Assembly: GCF_006363915.1 (NCBI RefSeq) | Contig: NZ_CP040946.1 | DNA: 64,000 nt | DNA from: Methylophilus medardensis | GTDB lineage: Bacteria > Pseudomonadota > Gammaproteobacteria > Burkholderiales > Methylophilaceae | Direction: 5' to 3' (one strand) | Shown: in pieces, positions 16,613 to 25,365 of the stretch | Numbering within the stretch: position 1 is the stretch's first letter | Layout of the letters: every line of letters begins with the position of its first letter | Notes under the pieces: model-generated | Told to the model about the DNA's origin: nothing | Databases searched by the model: none | What the model saw: only the letters and a program-made list of their open reading frames with translations | Program-made: the position numbers and the translations under genes

Positions 16613-16768
16613 CTACAGCCTACCTGTGAGTGCCAACACCAAAAGTATCAACACTAATAAACCCACACCACCACTTGGGTAGTAGCCCCAGCCAGTACTG
16701 TATGGCCAAGTCGGTAACGCACCCACCAGCGCCAATATTAAAATCACCAGCAGTATCGTCCTCAGCAT
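16613..16768 (-). CDS. DUF3309 small membrane protein (copy 2), 51 aa
   Basis: Begins MLRTILLVILILALVGALPT, followed by WPYSTGWGYYPSGGVGL and a second helix ending TGRL. This is closer to the family consensus than copy 1 at 14278. GGAGG lies 7 bp before this ATG, which fixes the start; a longer upstream extension in frame is not supported. It heads a likely DUF3309-PA2779-PA2778 operon and has the CCTACA-N6-TCAG element 113 bp upstream. Confidence 0.85.
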   Translation of the reverse strand: MLRTILLVILILALVGALPTWPYSTGWGYYPSGGVGLLVLILLVLALTGRL

Positions 16769-16880
16769 AGCATGGCCTCCAAAAATGAATGTTGCCAGCA
16801 AGCCTGGCGATCTCGTTATTAAATAAACAGATGAGGCTTGATCATGCAGGCAAGCAGACAACGCTACCATGCCAATATCA

Positions 16881-16896
16881 CTGAATTTCGTGTAGG
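16881..16896 (-). promoter_or_regulatory. CCTACA-N6-TCAG element upstream of the DUF3309-PA2779-PA2778 genes
   Basis: Minus-strand CCTACA-CGAAAT-TCAG, preceded by GTTT and followed after 9 bp by CATGGT. It lies 113 bp before the DUF3309 start. Apart from this and the terminator at 16973, the 302-bp gap 16769-17070 holds nothing recognised. Confidence 0.6.
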
Positions 16897-16972
16897 AAAC
16901 GTCCGACGAGGCAATGGATGCGCAGTCAAGAGGACGCATCGTTGGCTGAAGGCAATCTAACCAAAAACAACA

Positions 16973-16998
16973 AAGCCCACCTTGCAATAGGTGGGCTT
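16973..16998 (-). terminator. Terminator after the lipoprotein gene
   Basis: A 10-bp stem, AAGCCCACCT/AGGTGGGCTT with a 6-nt loop. On the minus strand it runs into TTTGTTGTTTTT. It is about 70 bp past the stop at 17071. Confidence 0.8.
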
Positions 16999-17070
16999 CA
17001 ATAGTTTGTCATGCATGAGGGCTGCATATCGCCCGCGCTTGGCGGGACTAGGATTTAAAAATGCGCGTGA

Positions 17071-17532
17071 TTAGGATTTAAAAAATTGAATGGGGATACT
17101 GCGTTTCTGATCATCCGTACACAGACCATCCCCGATCACAAAGACGCTGCCAAGGATACCATCGCCCTCAATATTGACTTTAAAATCGCAATTAAGTACG
17201 GCCTTACTGTTGGCAAGCAAAAAGCTCTTGCCCGAATACGCTTTGCGCAATACCGCATCTGCTGCCGCTTGTGGATCTGCCGCAGGGGCTCTAACAACCG
17301 GAGGCACGGCACTGGTGGCTGTCCATTTTCCAGTCAGCGGGCCATAAGGAGACGCTTCAAATTCAATGTCCCCATCGTTACTGATATCGTTGATTAAAAT
17401 ATTACCCATATAAACCGTGCCGTCTGGGCCGATAAGTTGCGCTTTATTTTTATACACGCCCAGCTTCACCATGTTGACTGAACACCCAGACAACGCCAAC
17501 AACATGGCGAACAAAATACTGACACTCTTCAT
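17071..17532 (-). CDS. Hypothetical lipoprotein, 153 aa
   Basis: The N-terminus MKSVSILFAMLLALSGC is a clear lipoprotein signal with lipobox LSGC. The mature part begins SVNMVKLGVYKNKAQLIGPD. It has a beta-rich region (GTVYMGNILINDISNDGDIEF), a Pro/Ala linker near residues 75-92, and a C-terminal part with two Cys (LNCDFKVNIEGDG and GDGLCTDDQ) that could form a disulfide. No family is recognised. It is transcribed alone. Confidence 0.7.
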   Translation of the reverse strand: MKSVSILFAMLLALSGCSVNMVKLGVYKNKAQLIGPDGTVYMGNILINDISNDGDIEFEASPYGPLTGKWTATSAVPPVVRAPAADPQAAADAVLRKAYSGKSFLLANSKAVLNCDFKVNIEGDGILGSVFVIGDGLCTDDQKRSIPIQFFKS

Positions 17533-17983
17533 TCAATACACCCCATTTCAACACGATGCTTACTGCGTTGATGCAAATAAGTGGACAATAAACCAACCAA
17601 CGATAATGAATATCACAGTTATATTTAATATTATAATCAATTAACGTTTTTAAAGATGACATCAATTTTAGTGCCATCTTGAGCATATTATGGTGATTTC
17701 ACGCAATTTTTTGAAAAAATTGTTTTTTCTTGCCACTCGGCAGATTTATACAGGTCTTACAAGTTAATATAAACTTTATCAGCGACCAGAGGAAAACGCT
17801 GACAGGGTGAACAACACGCTGACCCAGCAAGCCCGCCAACCGTTAAAGAATCTACTGTTTGGTCCGTTGATGTTTTAACATCACGCTTCAGTGAAAATGT
17901 CCAAACAGTGAAAATGTCCAAACAATGAACACCCCCGGAAAATCGCCCATGGCATCGCGTCATTCATTTTTTTTTGCACCCAT
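17533..17983. other. 451-bp AT-rich intergenic region between divergent genes
   Basis: No gene is supported here. It contains a perfect AT palindrome, CAATTTTTT-G-AAAAAATTG, at 17704-17722 followed by a T run. It also contains GATGTTTTAACATC at 17868-17881 and a 17-bp tandem repeat at 17889-17922. It probably holds the promoters of the lipoprotein gene (minus) and the GGDEF-EAL gene (plus). Confidence 0.5.
17889..17922 (+). repeat. Two exact tandem copies of a 17-bp unit
   Basis: The unit CAGTGAAAATGTCCAAA occurs twice back to back, with a partial third start (CAATGAA). It lies about 60-95 bp before the GGDEF-EAL start at 17984, so it could be paired operator sites or slippage. No regulator is assigned. 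Confidence 0.6.
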
Positions 17984-20185
17984 ATGATCAAGCCAGGCTT
18001 ATTATTTCTTTGTACGCATCTGCTGTGGATGTGTCTTGGTATTTCAGTCAATGCGCAGGAAATAGTCGTTAATCGTTTGGATGTCATTAACAATTCGTCA
18101 CAGCTATCGCTTTCCGCGCAAGAAATCGACTGGATTAAACAGCATCAGTCCGTGCGTGTGGCGGTCAAAAATGGCTGGATGCCAATCGAGTTTCAACTAG
18201 AAAATCAAAAGCACAAAGGCGTTTCGATCCAGTATCTGGAAATGGTGAGCAAAGCCACCGGCTTGCAGTTCAAGATTGTCGACTACCACGACAACATGAC
18301 GACCAATGAAGCATCGCTAATCACTGGCATCCGCGGTAAGAGCATCCCGGCAGGGTTCAGTCCGTTGGCAGTGCCCTATTTGGATACCGTCAACGCGATC
18401 TATGTGGCCTCACATCATGAGCTATATGCCTCCGAAATCACCCTCGATCAGCTCTCAGGCAAAACAGTGGCTGTGTTTAGAAATGGCGTCTTGCCAGACA
18501 AACTGAAAGCGCTGGTCCCCGGCATTAAAATCAAGCTGGTCGATATCGCTGATGAAGCTTTTGAATATTTAGACGCGGGCATGGTAGACGCCTACATTGG
18601 TAACGAATTGGTGTTGGACTACCATCTCGACTTTCACAAAATCACCTCGATACGCAAAGGCGGCGTCACACCTATTACCAGCAAAACCTTTATGGCCGTC
18701 AGTGAGGGTGACCCCATTTTGCGTAGCATTCTTCACAAAGCGACCTTGCAAATTGGGACCAATCCACCGGAGATTCTCGAAAATTGGGGCCGCAGCCCCG
18801 AAAATCCACTGAAAAAATATCTACTGTCTGCGCTCTCGTTTTTTAGTGTTTTATTGCTGATTCAGTTATTCAAACTTTATCAGACCAATAAAAAACAAGC
18901 GGTCGCTGCACAGCAAGCGATATGGTTTCAGGCGAACCATGATTTTTTGACCAAACTGCCTAATCGGTTTCAGTTAAAAAGCCAGCTTGACCAAGCCTTG
19001 CAGGCGGCGGTGCAACAATCTCAGGCCGTTGGCGTGATGATTATCGACCTCGATAATTTTAAAGAGATTAATGACACCGCTGGCCATGCGATTGGCGATG
19101 AGGTCTTGATACAAGTGGCCGCGCGCATTCAATCGGTGATTGCGCCCCCCAATTTAACGACGAGATTTGGCGGCGACGAGTTCTTGATCGTTATCCAACA
19201 GAGCGCCGATGCAGCACACTTAACTGCACTCAGCACACAGCTACTCGCGGCCATGGCAGCGCCATTTATCATTCAGCAAAAATCGTTTGTGGTGTCGATC
19301 AGTATTGGAGTGGCTTTGTTTCCAGAGCACAGTCAGCGCGCAGAGGATCTGATCATGTTTGCAGATCAGGCGCTTTATCAGGCCAAGCGCACGGGTAAAA
19401 ATAAATTCATGCTATTTGATGAACGCATTCACGATGTATTTAGCAAAAAAACCCAGTTAAGTAACGAACTGCGGTCTGCCATTGAAAAGCATCAGTTGCG
19501 CTTACAGTATCAACCGATTTTTAACTTAAGCGATTTATCCTGTGAAAAAGTGGAAGCGCTGTTACGCTGGCACCACCCAGCCCTCGGCCAGATTTCCCCA
19601 GAAACGTTTATCAAGGTTGCCGAAGAGAATGGATTTATCATTGACTTAGGCGAATGGGTGTTCGAGCAAATCCTTCGCGATTTCGCCGAGATCCGCCAAC
19701 AGTTTGGGGCGGTGGAAATCTGCATTAACATCTCTCCCCTGCAATTCTCACAACCTGCGCCCATTCACCAGTTCATCGCACAACTGGCTACGCTGGGCAT
19801 TACGGGCACCCATTTTTGCTTTGAGATCACCGAGGGTTTGCTGCTGGAGCCTTCTAGTCAAGTGATCGACATCCTGAATATCCTGCATGCGCAAGGAATC
19901 AAACTGGCGATTGACGACTTTGGGACTGGTTACTCTTCTTTGGCTTACCTGAACAAATTCAAAATTGATTACGTCAAAATTGATAAATCGTTTATCAATG
20001 GAATTACCGAAAACCTCAATGATCAGGCCTTATGCAAAACTATTATTTTTATGGGCAATCAGCTCCACATCAAGCTGATTGCTGAAGGGGTAGAAACGCA
20101 AGATCAGGAAACGCTGTTGAAAGAAATGGGCTGCCAATACTCGCAAGGTTTTTATAGAGCGCGGCCAGCCAGCTTAACGGGCTAA
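17984..20185 (+). CDS. Sensor GGDEF-EAL protein with periplasmic SBP_bac_3 domain
   Basis: A 733-residue membrane protein. The signal peptide ends near SVNA. A family-3 solute-binding domain follows (about residues 45-270: VRVAVKNGWMPIEFQ, DQLSGKTVAVFRNG). A transmembrane helix lies near 283-303, then GGDEF (FGGDEFL intact, no RxxD site before it) and EAL with the full catalytic set (EALLRW, INISP, FEITEG, IDDFGTG, VKIDK, AEGVE, QGF). It lacks the PAS domain of the related gene at 8150. No Shine-Dalgarno is visible before the ATG. Net activity cannot be read from sequence. Confidence 0.85.
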   Translation: MIKPGLLFLCTHLLWMCLGISVNAQEIVVNRLDVINNSSQLSLSAQEIDWIKQHQSVRVAVKNGWMPIEFQLENQKHKGVSIQYLEMVSKATGLQFKIVDYHDNMTTNEASLITGIRGKSIPAGFSPLAVPYLDTVNAIYVASHHELYASEITLDQLSGKTVAVFRNGVLPDKLKALVPGIKIKLVDIADEAFEYLDAGMVDAYIGNELVLDYHLDFHKITSIRKGGVTPITSKTFMAVSEGDPILRSILHKATLQIGTNPPEILENWGRSPENPLKKYLLSALSFFSVLLLIQLFKLYQTNKKQAVAAQQAIWFQANHDFLTKLPNRFQLKSQLDQALQAAVQQSQAVGVMIIDLDNFKEINDTAGHAIGDEVLIQVAARIQSVIAPPNLTTRFGGDEFLIVIQQSADAAHLTALSTQLLAAMAAPFIIQQKSFVVSISIGVALFPEHSQRAEDLIMFADQALYQAKRTGKNKFMLFDERIHDVFSKKTQLSNELRSAIEKHQLRLQYQPIFNLSDLSCEKVEALLRWHHPALGQISPETFIKVAEENGFIIDLGEWVFEQILRDFAEIRQQFGAVEICINISPLQFSQPAPIHQFIAQLATLGITGTHFCFEITEGLLLEPSSQVIDILNILHAQGIKLAIDDFGTGYSSLAYLNKFKIDYVKIDKSFINGITENLNDQALCKTIIFMGNQLHIKLIAEGVETQDQETLLKEMGCQYSQGFYRARPASLTG

Positions 20186-20221
20186 CCGCCCCTATTTGGG
20201 AGTAAACGTCTCACCGAGCAA

Positions 20222-22882
20222 TCATCCATGCGTGCCATTTTTGCGTGGCCCTGCTGAATGGAATCCGCGACGACTAGGCTGCTGTGTTTCCAACTTGAAT
20301 TGACTAATCACATCTGCCAGCTGATTGGCTTGATCCACCAAAGATTCCGCTGCTGCCGCTGCCTGCTCAACCAACGCGGCGTTCTGCTGAGTCGTATCAT
20401 CCATGCTGGTCACCGCCTGATTGACTTGATCAATCCCCGCCGTTTGCTCGGTCGACGCGGCTGATATCTCATTAATAATATCTGCCACACGCTGCACAGA
20501 GCTGACCACTTCATCCATTGTGATGCCTGCGTTTTCGACTAACTTGGTACCCTCTGAGGTCTTTGCTACAGAGTCCGTAATGAGCGCTTTAATTTCTTTG
20601 GCTGCGCTGGCTGAACGCTGCGCCAAGCTACGCACCTCGCCGGCCACCACTGCAAAACCACGGCCTTGCTCGCCAGCGCGTGCAGCCTCCACCGCCGCGT
20701 TAAGCGCAAGGATATTGGTTTGGAAAGCGATGCCATCAATGACCGAAATAATATCTTCGATCTTTTTAGCACTGTCATTGATCTCGCCCATGGTGGAAAC
20801 TACCTCATTGACAACCTTGCCACCTTTGATCGCAATTTCAGAGGCAGTGAGCGCTAACTTATTCGCCTGTACCGCATTTTCTGCGTTCTGCTTAACGGTG
20901 GATGCCAACTCTTCCATGCTGGCGGCCGTTTGCTCAAGACTCGATGCCTGACTTTCTGTGCGCGCTGACAAATCGGCGTTGCCGCTCGAAATCTCATTCG
21001 CGGCAGTGGTGATGGTTTCAATCGCCTGCGTCACCGCAACAATCGGCGCCACAATCAAGTCTAGGGTATTGTTCACCCCTTCCACAATTTGACGGAAATC
21101 CCCTGCATGATTGGCCGTATTGGCGCGCACAGTGATGCGACCCTCGCGTGCAGCGTCAGCCAGCAGATTCACGTCTGCCACCAGCAGATTGACGGCATCA
21201 ATACAGGTATTCAAATTGTTTTTAATGGCGTTGAAATCGCCTTGATATGGCGCACTGATCTTGGCAGGGATTTGCCCATTAGAGATATCTGCCACACATT
21301 GTGCCGCCACATTTAACGGCCCGATCACTGAATCTAAGGTTGCATTAAAGCCGGCGACAATATTTTTAAAGTCGCCTTGATGACTAGACGTATCAGCACG
21401 GGTGGACAACCGGCCTTCAATCGCTGCTTGTGACAATTGGTTCACATCTGCAGTCAATGCATTCACCGCATCAATACATTGATTTAAATTGCGCTTGATG
21501 GTGTTGAAATCGCCATGGTATTCCTCCGTGATTTTTGGCGGAATATGACCTTTAGAAATCTGTTCTACATATTTGGCTGCGACATTGAGTGGATTAATGA
21601 GCGCCTCTAAAATCTGATTGATGCCTACGCCAATTTGTTTCACAAACCCTTCGGGGAGCTGTTGCGTATCGACCCGTTGCGACAGGTTACCTTGGGCGGC
21701 CTCTTGCACCAGACGAAACACCTCTTGCTCGCCTAACGACTCTGCCGTGCGATCGGTCCATTGCGACATGCGGCCCAAGTACTCGCCTTGGCCATTAAAC
21801 ACCGGCACAATCAGCACGTGCATAGTTTTGCCATACATATGCACTTCGGCAGCGGTTGGCTGCGACAACTTCTGCGCAAATAATGCCGACTGATCCGAGT
21901 GCGCAAGGTATTTCCCAATGCTGCTGCCTATCATCTGGTCAACGGCGTATCCGGGGAACACCTCACCAATTGCCGTAGCCATTTCACCCCATAAGCGTTT
22001 AGCAGCGCCGTTCATATATTCGAGATTGTGTAGGCTATCGGCAAACATCAAAGCCACCCCGCTTTGGTCTAGTGCGGTCTGCACACGGTTAGATTGCTCT
22101 GCCAGTTTTCTGCTGTCGTTTAAATCAAAGCCAATTTTGATTTGCATGGATTTGATCATTTTCATCAAGCGACCAAATTCGTCATCGCCCCGGGTATCCA
22201 CCGGCACATCGAGTTGCCCGCCTGCCAACCCGTTGATGGCATCACTCATTGCAAGCAATGCACGCTTCAACTTGGCTGAAAACAACACCGTTGCAGTCGC
22301 AGCAGTGGCGAGCCCTACACCAATGCTCAGCCAATTCAAGGGTTTCGCGGTATAAGCATCGATGGCCGTCATCACCAGCAACGGACTCAAAATGGCGGCC
22401 AGCAATTTATAAGTGATCGAGGTATCGCGTACACGCTCGGTGACGCGCTGCACCCAGCTGACGGTGGGCAGTTTGCCGTCCCGCAGCTGTTGGTATTGTT
22501 TTTCAGCCAGCGCAATTTGCTCACGGGTGGCGATAGAACGCACAGACATATACCCTACCACCGAAGCGCCTTCGCGAATCGGCGCCACATTCGCTTCAAC
22601 CCAATAGTGGTCACCGTTCTTACAACGGTTCTTGACCATCCCGTTCCAGGGCTTACCCGCTTTCACCGTGCGCCATAAATCTTCAAAGGCGGCGGCTGGC
22701 ATATCCGGGTGACGAATCATGTTGTGGTTGTGCCCAACCAACTCCGACTCAGAAAACCCGCTCACCTCAATAAAGTCGCGATTAATATATGTAATCGCAC
22801 CCTTCAAATCTGTTTTAGAAACAATCGAAACACCCTGTTTTAAAAGGATTTCGTGTTGGGTCACAGGTAAATTTATCTTCAT
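20222..22882 (-). CDS. Methyl-accepting chemotaxis protein with PAS and repeated HAMP-like modules
   Basis: 886 residues from the preferred ATG at 22882, which has GGCGG upstream; an in-frame codon 69 bp earlier is possible but less likely. An Aer-like PAS domain comes first (MIRHPDMP, HYWVEANVAPI). A hydrophobic double-helix segment lies near residues 155-205, then HAMP, a second PAS-like region, and tandem ~45-residue HAMP-like modules with GDFNxIKxNLNxCIDAVN and GDFxxIVxGFNxTLD. The signalling hairpin is conserved (AFQTNILALNAAVEAARAGE). It probably senses redox or energy state. No CheR-docking pentapeptide is seen. Confidence 0.85.
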   Translation of the reverse strand: MKINLPVTQHEILLKQGVSIVSKTDLKGAITYINRDFIEVSGFSESELVGHNHNMIRHPDMPAAAFEDLWRTVKAGKPWNGMVKNRCKNGDHYWVEANVAPIREGASVVGYMSVRSIATREQIALAEKQYQQLRDGKLPTVSWVQRVTERVRDTSITYKLLAAILSPLLVMTAIDAYTAKPLNWLSIGVGLATAATATVLFSAKLKRALLAMSDAINGLAGGQLDVPVDTRGDDEFGRLMKMIKSMQIKIGFDLNDSRKLAEQSNRVQTALDQSGVALMFADSLHNLEYMNGAAKRLWGEMATAIGEVFPGYAVDQMIGSSIGKYLAHSDQSALFAQKLSQPTAAEVHMYGKTMHVLIVPVFNGQGEYLGRMSQWTDRTAESLGEQEVFRLVQEAAQGNLSQRVDTQQLPEGFVKQIGVGINQILEALINPLNVAAKYVEQISKGHIPPKITEEYHGDFNTIKRNLNQCIDAVNALTADVNQLSQAAIEGRLSTRADTSSHQGDFKNIVAGFNATLDSVIGPLNVAAQCVADISNGQIPAKISAPYQGDFNAIKNNLNTCIDAVNLLVADVNLLADAAREGRITVRANTANHAGDFRQIVEGVNNTLDLIVAPIVAVTQAIETITTAANEISSGNADLSARTESQASSLEQTAASMEELASTVKQNAENAVQANKLALTASEIAIKGGKVVNEVVSTMGEINDSAKKIEDIISVIDGIAFQTNILALNAAVEAARAGEQGRGFAVVAGEVRSLAQRSASAAKEIKALITDSVAKTSEGTKLVENAGITMDEVVSSVQRVADIINEISAASTEQTAGIDQVNQAVTSMDDTTQQNAALVEQAAAAAESLVDQANQLADVISQFKLETQQPSRRGFHSAGPRKNGTHG

Positions 22883-23052
22883 GATATCGCCGCCTTTGAT
22901 CAGGGATAAAACAACCATCCAAGACTCACTGTACCGCGATATGACTGCCAATCATGTGGGGATAAAAAGGGGGGTCGCTACTTAATTCTGACAATTGAAT
23001 GTTTGCTGGCAAAGCCAGCGCTTGTCAGGCAGGTTCGTAGGCTAAAAATAAA

Positions 23053-23080
23053 AAAACTCCAGAGAAAACCCTGAAGTTTT
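23053..23080 (-). terminator. Terminator after the 257-aa membrane protein gene
   Basis: On the minus strand AAAACTTCAG pairs with CTGGAGTTTT (one wobble) and is followed by further T. It lies about 50 bp past the stop at 23133. Confidence 0.75.
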
Positions 23081-23132
23081 GCAGGACTAGTGGCGCGCCT
23101 GACAGCGACAAAAGCGGTGCTACGGTTAGGGC

Positions 23133-23906
23133 TTAATGCGCCCCATAAGCAGTATTTAAAGTGTCCAACTCTGCATTATTTTCTGCGGTGTGACACTCAA
23201 GAATATCCATATCCCCTTTGCTGAAAGTCAATTTTTCAACCGTATTGATGTTACCTGCAAACTTGTTGTCGAGCTCGCCACACTTTTTAGTGCGCTGATT
23301 CACAAAGTTAAGATAATCCTTTTTGCGCGCTTCTAGAGCGTGTGCAGAAATACTGCTATCGTTCATAAAGGTGGTATAGGCACGCCTGAGTCTGAGTTCA
23401 GACACACTCCACAGGTTAAAAACCAGCATTTTTTTCTGGGGCTCTTTTTGCGCCACCGGTTCGACCACCGGCAACGGTGCGCTGGTATGGGTTTCTACCA
23501 CCGGCGATACGGCTGGCTCTAACTCAACCATCTGTTGTTCTTCTTTAATCTTTTTTGGTTTCTTGCTGATCAACTTCTGCGCGGGCTTGACTGGCGTGGC
23601 TTGTGCTGGGGTGGGTTCGACGGTCACATTTTCCTGTGCCGCAGGCGCAGGTATTTCCTCGCGGGCAACCTCAGAGACCACCTGAGTCTGCAATTGCATG
23701 ACCTGGTTTGAAAAACCAGAATTACCTTCTTCTTTTAACAAAAGGCCACATAAAATGACCACAATGAGGCCGATCAACATCACATTGACCTTGCCGATAT
23801 CCACCGCGCCACGTTCAGCCAATGGTGGTGTTAATACAAGCGCTGTCTGTTTCGACCCCGTGATGCTGTGAGCGGACATACTGCCTAAATCAAGCCTATT
23901 TCTCAT
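23133..23906 (-). CDS. Hypothetical single-pass membrane protein with Pro/Lys-rich stalk
   Basis: A 257-residue protein. A short cytoplasmic N-terminus precedes one membrane helix (VNVMLIGLIVVILCGLLL, about residues 41-58). Then comes a long Pro/Val/Glu/Lys-rich stretch (about 80-160; e.g. KLISKKPKKIKEE) as in TonB-like periplasmic spanners. The C-terminal domain of ~95 residues is mostly helical, with two Cys (KKCGELD, ILECHTAE). The stalk resembles TonB/TolA proteins but no TonB C-terminal motif is seen, so no function is claimed. It is transcribed alone. Confidence 0.65.
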   Translation of the reverse strand: MRNRLDLGSMSAHSITGSKQTALVLTPPLAERGAVDIGKVNVMLIGLIVVILCGLLLKEEGNSGFSNQVMQLQTQVVSEVAREEIPAPAAQENVTVEPTPAQATPVKPAQKLISKKPKKIKEEQQMVELEPAVSPVVETHTSAPLPVVEPVAQKEPQKKMLVFNLWSVSELRLRRAYTTFMNDSSISAHALEARKKDYLNFVNQRTKKCGELDNKFAGNINTVEKLTFSKGDMDILECHTAENNAELDTLNTAYGAH

Positions 23907-24050
23907 AAATTCAGTTGGTGGTGTGTCGTGACCAATATTTCACTCAATGTTGAACAATGCCCTAAAAACGTCCAATATTCAAGATTACTAAGCCAGTTCA
24001 ATGATTTACCAATGAACAAACACGGTCAAGTGCTGCAAACATAGGTGCTG

Positions 24051-24470
24051 TTAAGTTTTAATTACCGGTGTTTTGGCAGATAGAAAAGGCATCCCCATCG
24101 GGTTAGCCACAATGCGCCTCGCCTTTGTAAACGCGCTTGCGCGGCTGTCAGCATGCGCTTTTGATGCATTCATGCGCTCCTCGCGCAGCAACGCATCCAT
24201 AAAATCGCCTTGTTCTAGCGCAGGGGTTCGCTGATTTCCTGATTTAGCGTGCGTTGTCGCTGCATTTGCCAACATCACACCAGCCCTAGCTTGCGCGCCT
24301 GAAAAATAGTTGTGGGCATGCATGTTGTTTTGCGGCGCAGCCCCAATAGAGACTACGGTCATAAAAAAACCAATCATCATGATGACGAGTGCGGCTGACA
24401 CGGCCCCTGCCGTGATTGCAATTAAAGACAAGACGCTGGTCGCGGCATTCGCTGGTTTGTTTGTGTTCAT
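24051..24470 (-). CDS. Hypothetical membrane protein, 139 aa
   Basis: One or two hydrophobic segments lie at about residues 10-45 (VLSLIAITAGAVSAALVIMM, then GFFMTVVSIGA). They are followed by an Ala-rich, charged, probably soluble tail with EQGDFMDALLREERMNAS. No family is recognised. The main support for a real gene is a CCTACA-N6-TCAG element 87 bp upstream, at the same distance range as for DUF3309 and DUF2171 genes, and codon use like its neighbours. Confidence 0.55.
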   Translation of the reverse strand: MNTNKPANAATSVLSLIAITAGAVSAALVIMMIGFFMTVVSIGAAPQNNMHAHNYFSGAQARAGVMLANAATTHAKSGNQRTPALEQGDFMDALLREERMNASKAHADSRASAFTKARRIVANPMGMPFLSAKTPVIKT

Positions 24471-24556
24471 GTCAAGTGCCTCCCTGCTTTAGGATTTAAT
24501 CTCATACCGAGACTGAATCATGCCTTAGGCTTTGCCGACACCCTATCGCACGCAGA

Positions 24557-24572
24557 CTGAAACTATTGTAGG
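24557..24572 (-). promoter_or_regulatory. CCTACA-N6-TCAG element upstream of the 139-aa membrane protein gene
   Basis: Minus-strand CCTACA-ATAGTT-TCAG, preceded by AATT, lies 87 bp before the start codon at 24470. Confidence 0.6.
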
Positions 24573-24665
24573 AATTATCGTACAAAAAATGCACTGACAC
24601 CCCGTGGCAACACAACCGCATCGTCCCGATGGCTTATAATGTCCTTGTTTAGCAAAGGAAAAAGG

Positions 24666-24995
24666 ATGGACTTCAACGTATTTTCTGCGTTCTATCTGGT
24701 GCCATTGGTGATTTCGGCCATCGGCGGTCTCATTGAATTCAAAAATTGCGAGTTCGCCACCACCCAGCACGCATTGCGCAAAGCTTTTTTTCTGACGTTT
24801 AGAAGCATGGTGCCTGTGCTCAACATTTTCTCTGCCATTTTGTATCTCATCACTTGTGGCACTTTCACTTGGAAAAAATCCACCAGCTGGAAAAAATCCG
24901 CCCGCTGGAAAACATCAACGATCTCAAAAAAATCCGCCCGCTGGAAAACATCAACGATCTCAAAAAAATCCTCAGAAAAATCACCCCATGCTTAA
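24666..24995 (+). CDS. Hypothetical membrane protein, possibly frameshifted at its repetitive end
   Basis: AAGGAAAAAGG directly precedes the ATG at 24666. The first ~75 residues are hydrophobic (MDFNVFSAFYLVPLVISAIG, then MVPVLNIFSAILYLITCG), giving two likely helices. From about 24869 the DNA is a repeat. In this frame it reads as SWKKSARWKTS, but in the frame starting at 24869 it reads as regular hexapeptides of LEKIRP/LENIND type with natural codon use. The gene may therefore carry a frameshift just before the repeat. The end overlaps the SMR gene start by 8 bp in this frame. No family is recognised. Confidence 0.5.
   Translation: MDFNVFSAFYLVPLVISAIGGLIEFKNCEFATTQHALRKAFFLTFRSMVPVLNIFSAILYLITCGTFTWKKSTSWKKSARWKTSTISKKSARWKTSTISKKSSEKSPHA
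24869..24976 (+). repeat. Tandem 18/36-bp coding repeat
   Basis: Six 18-bp units. The last four form two near-identical 36-bp blocks (24905-24940 and 24941-24976). All three plus frames are open through it. The frame from 24869 gives LEKIHQ, LEKIRP, LENIND, LKKIRP, LENIND, LKKILR. Confidence 0.85.
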
Positions 24996-25323
24996 ATACT
25001 GGCTCTTTTTATTTGCCGCCATCATCACCGAGGTGATTGCCACCTCGGCCCTCAAGCTCAGTGATGAATTCACCAAGCTCACGCCTTCTGCCGTCGTGGT
25101 GATTGGCTATGCGATCTCGTTTTATTTCTGGTCTCTCGTGCTAAAAGGGCTGCCAATTGGCGTCGCTTATGCCGTGTGGGCAGGCATGGTGGTTGTCTTG
25201 TTGGCAATTGTAGATCTAGTGGTATATGGCCAAACGCTCGATGGCCCCGCCATAGGGGGCATGACGTTGATTGTGGGCGGGGTCATCATCATTAACCTGT
25301 TTTCAAAAACCGTGGCGCAATAA
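24988..25323 (+). CDS. Small multidrug resistance (SMR) family transporter
   Basis: A 111-residue protein with four membrane helices. Helix 1 carries the essential membrane glutamate at residue 15 (AAIITEVIATSALK). Helix 3 contains YAVWAGMVVVLL with the conserved Trp. Helix 4 is GGMTLIVGGVIIINLF. SMR proteins work as dimers and exchange protons for cationic compounds. The ATG at 24988 is preferred over an upstream in-frame start because the extension would consist of the repeat read as NPPAGK. It overlaps the end of the preceding gene, so translation may be coupled. Confidence 0.9.
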   Translation: MLKYWLFLFAAIITEVIATSALKLSDEFTKLTPSAVVVIGYAISFYFWSLVLKGLPIGVAYAVWAGMVVVLLAIVDLVVYGQTLDGPAIGGMTLIVGGVIIINLFSKTVAQ

Positions 25324-25365
25324 CTTGCAAGCCGGCAAGGGGCATACCCCCCCTTGGTCAGATGC

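Noticed and set aside
24869..24976. Short tandem repeats as a CRISPR array
   Set aside because: The units are adjacent with no unique spacers, they are coding, and no cas gene is in the window.
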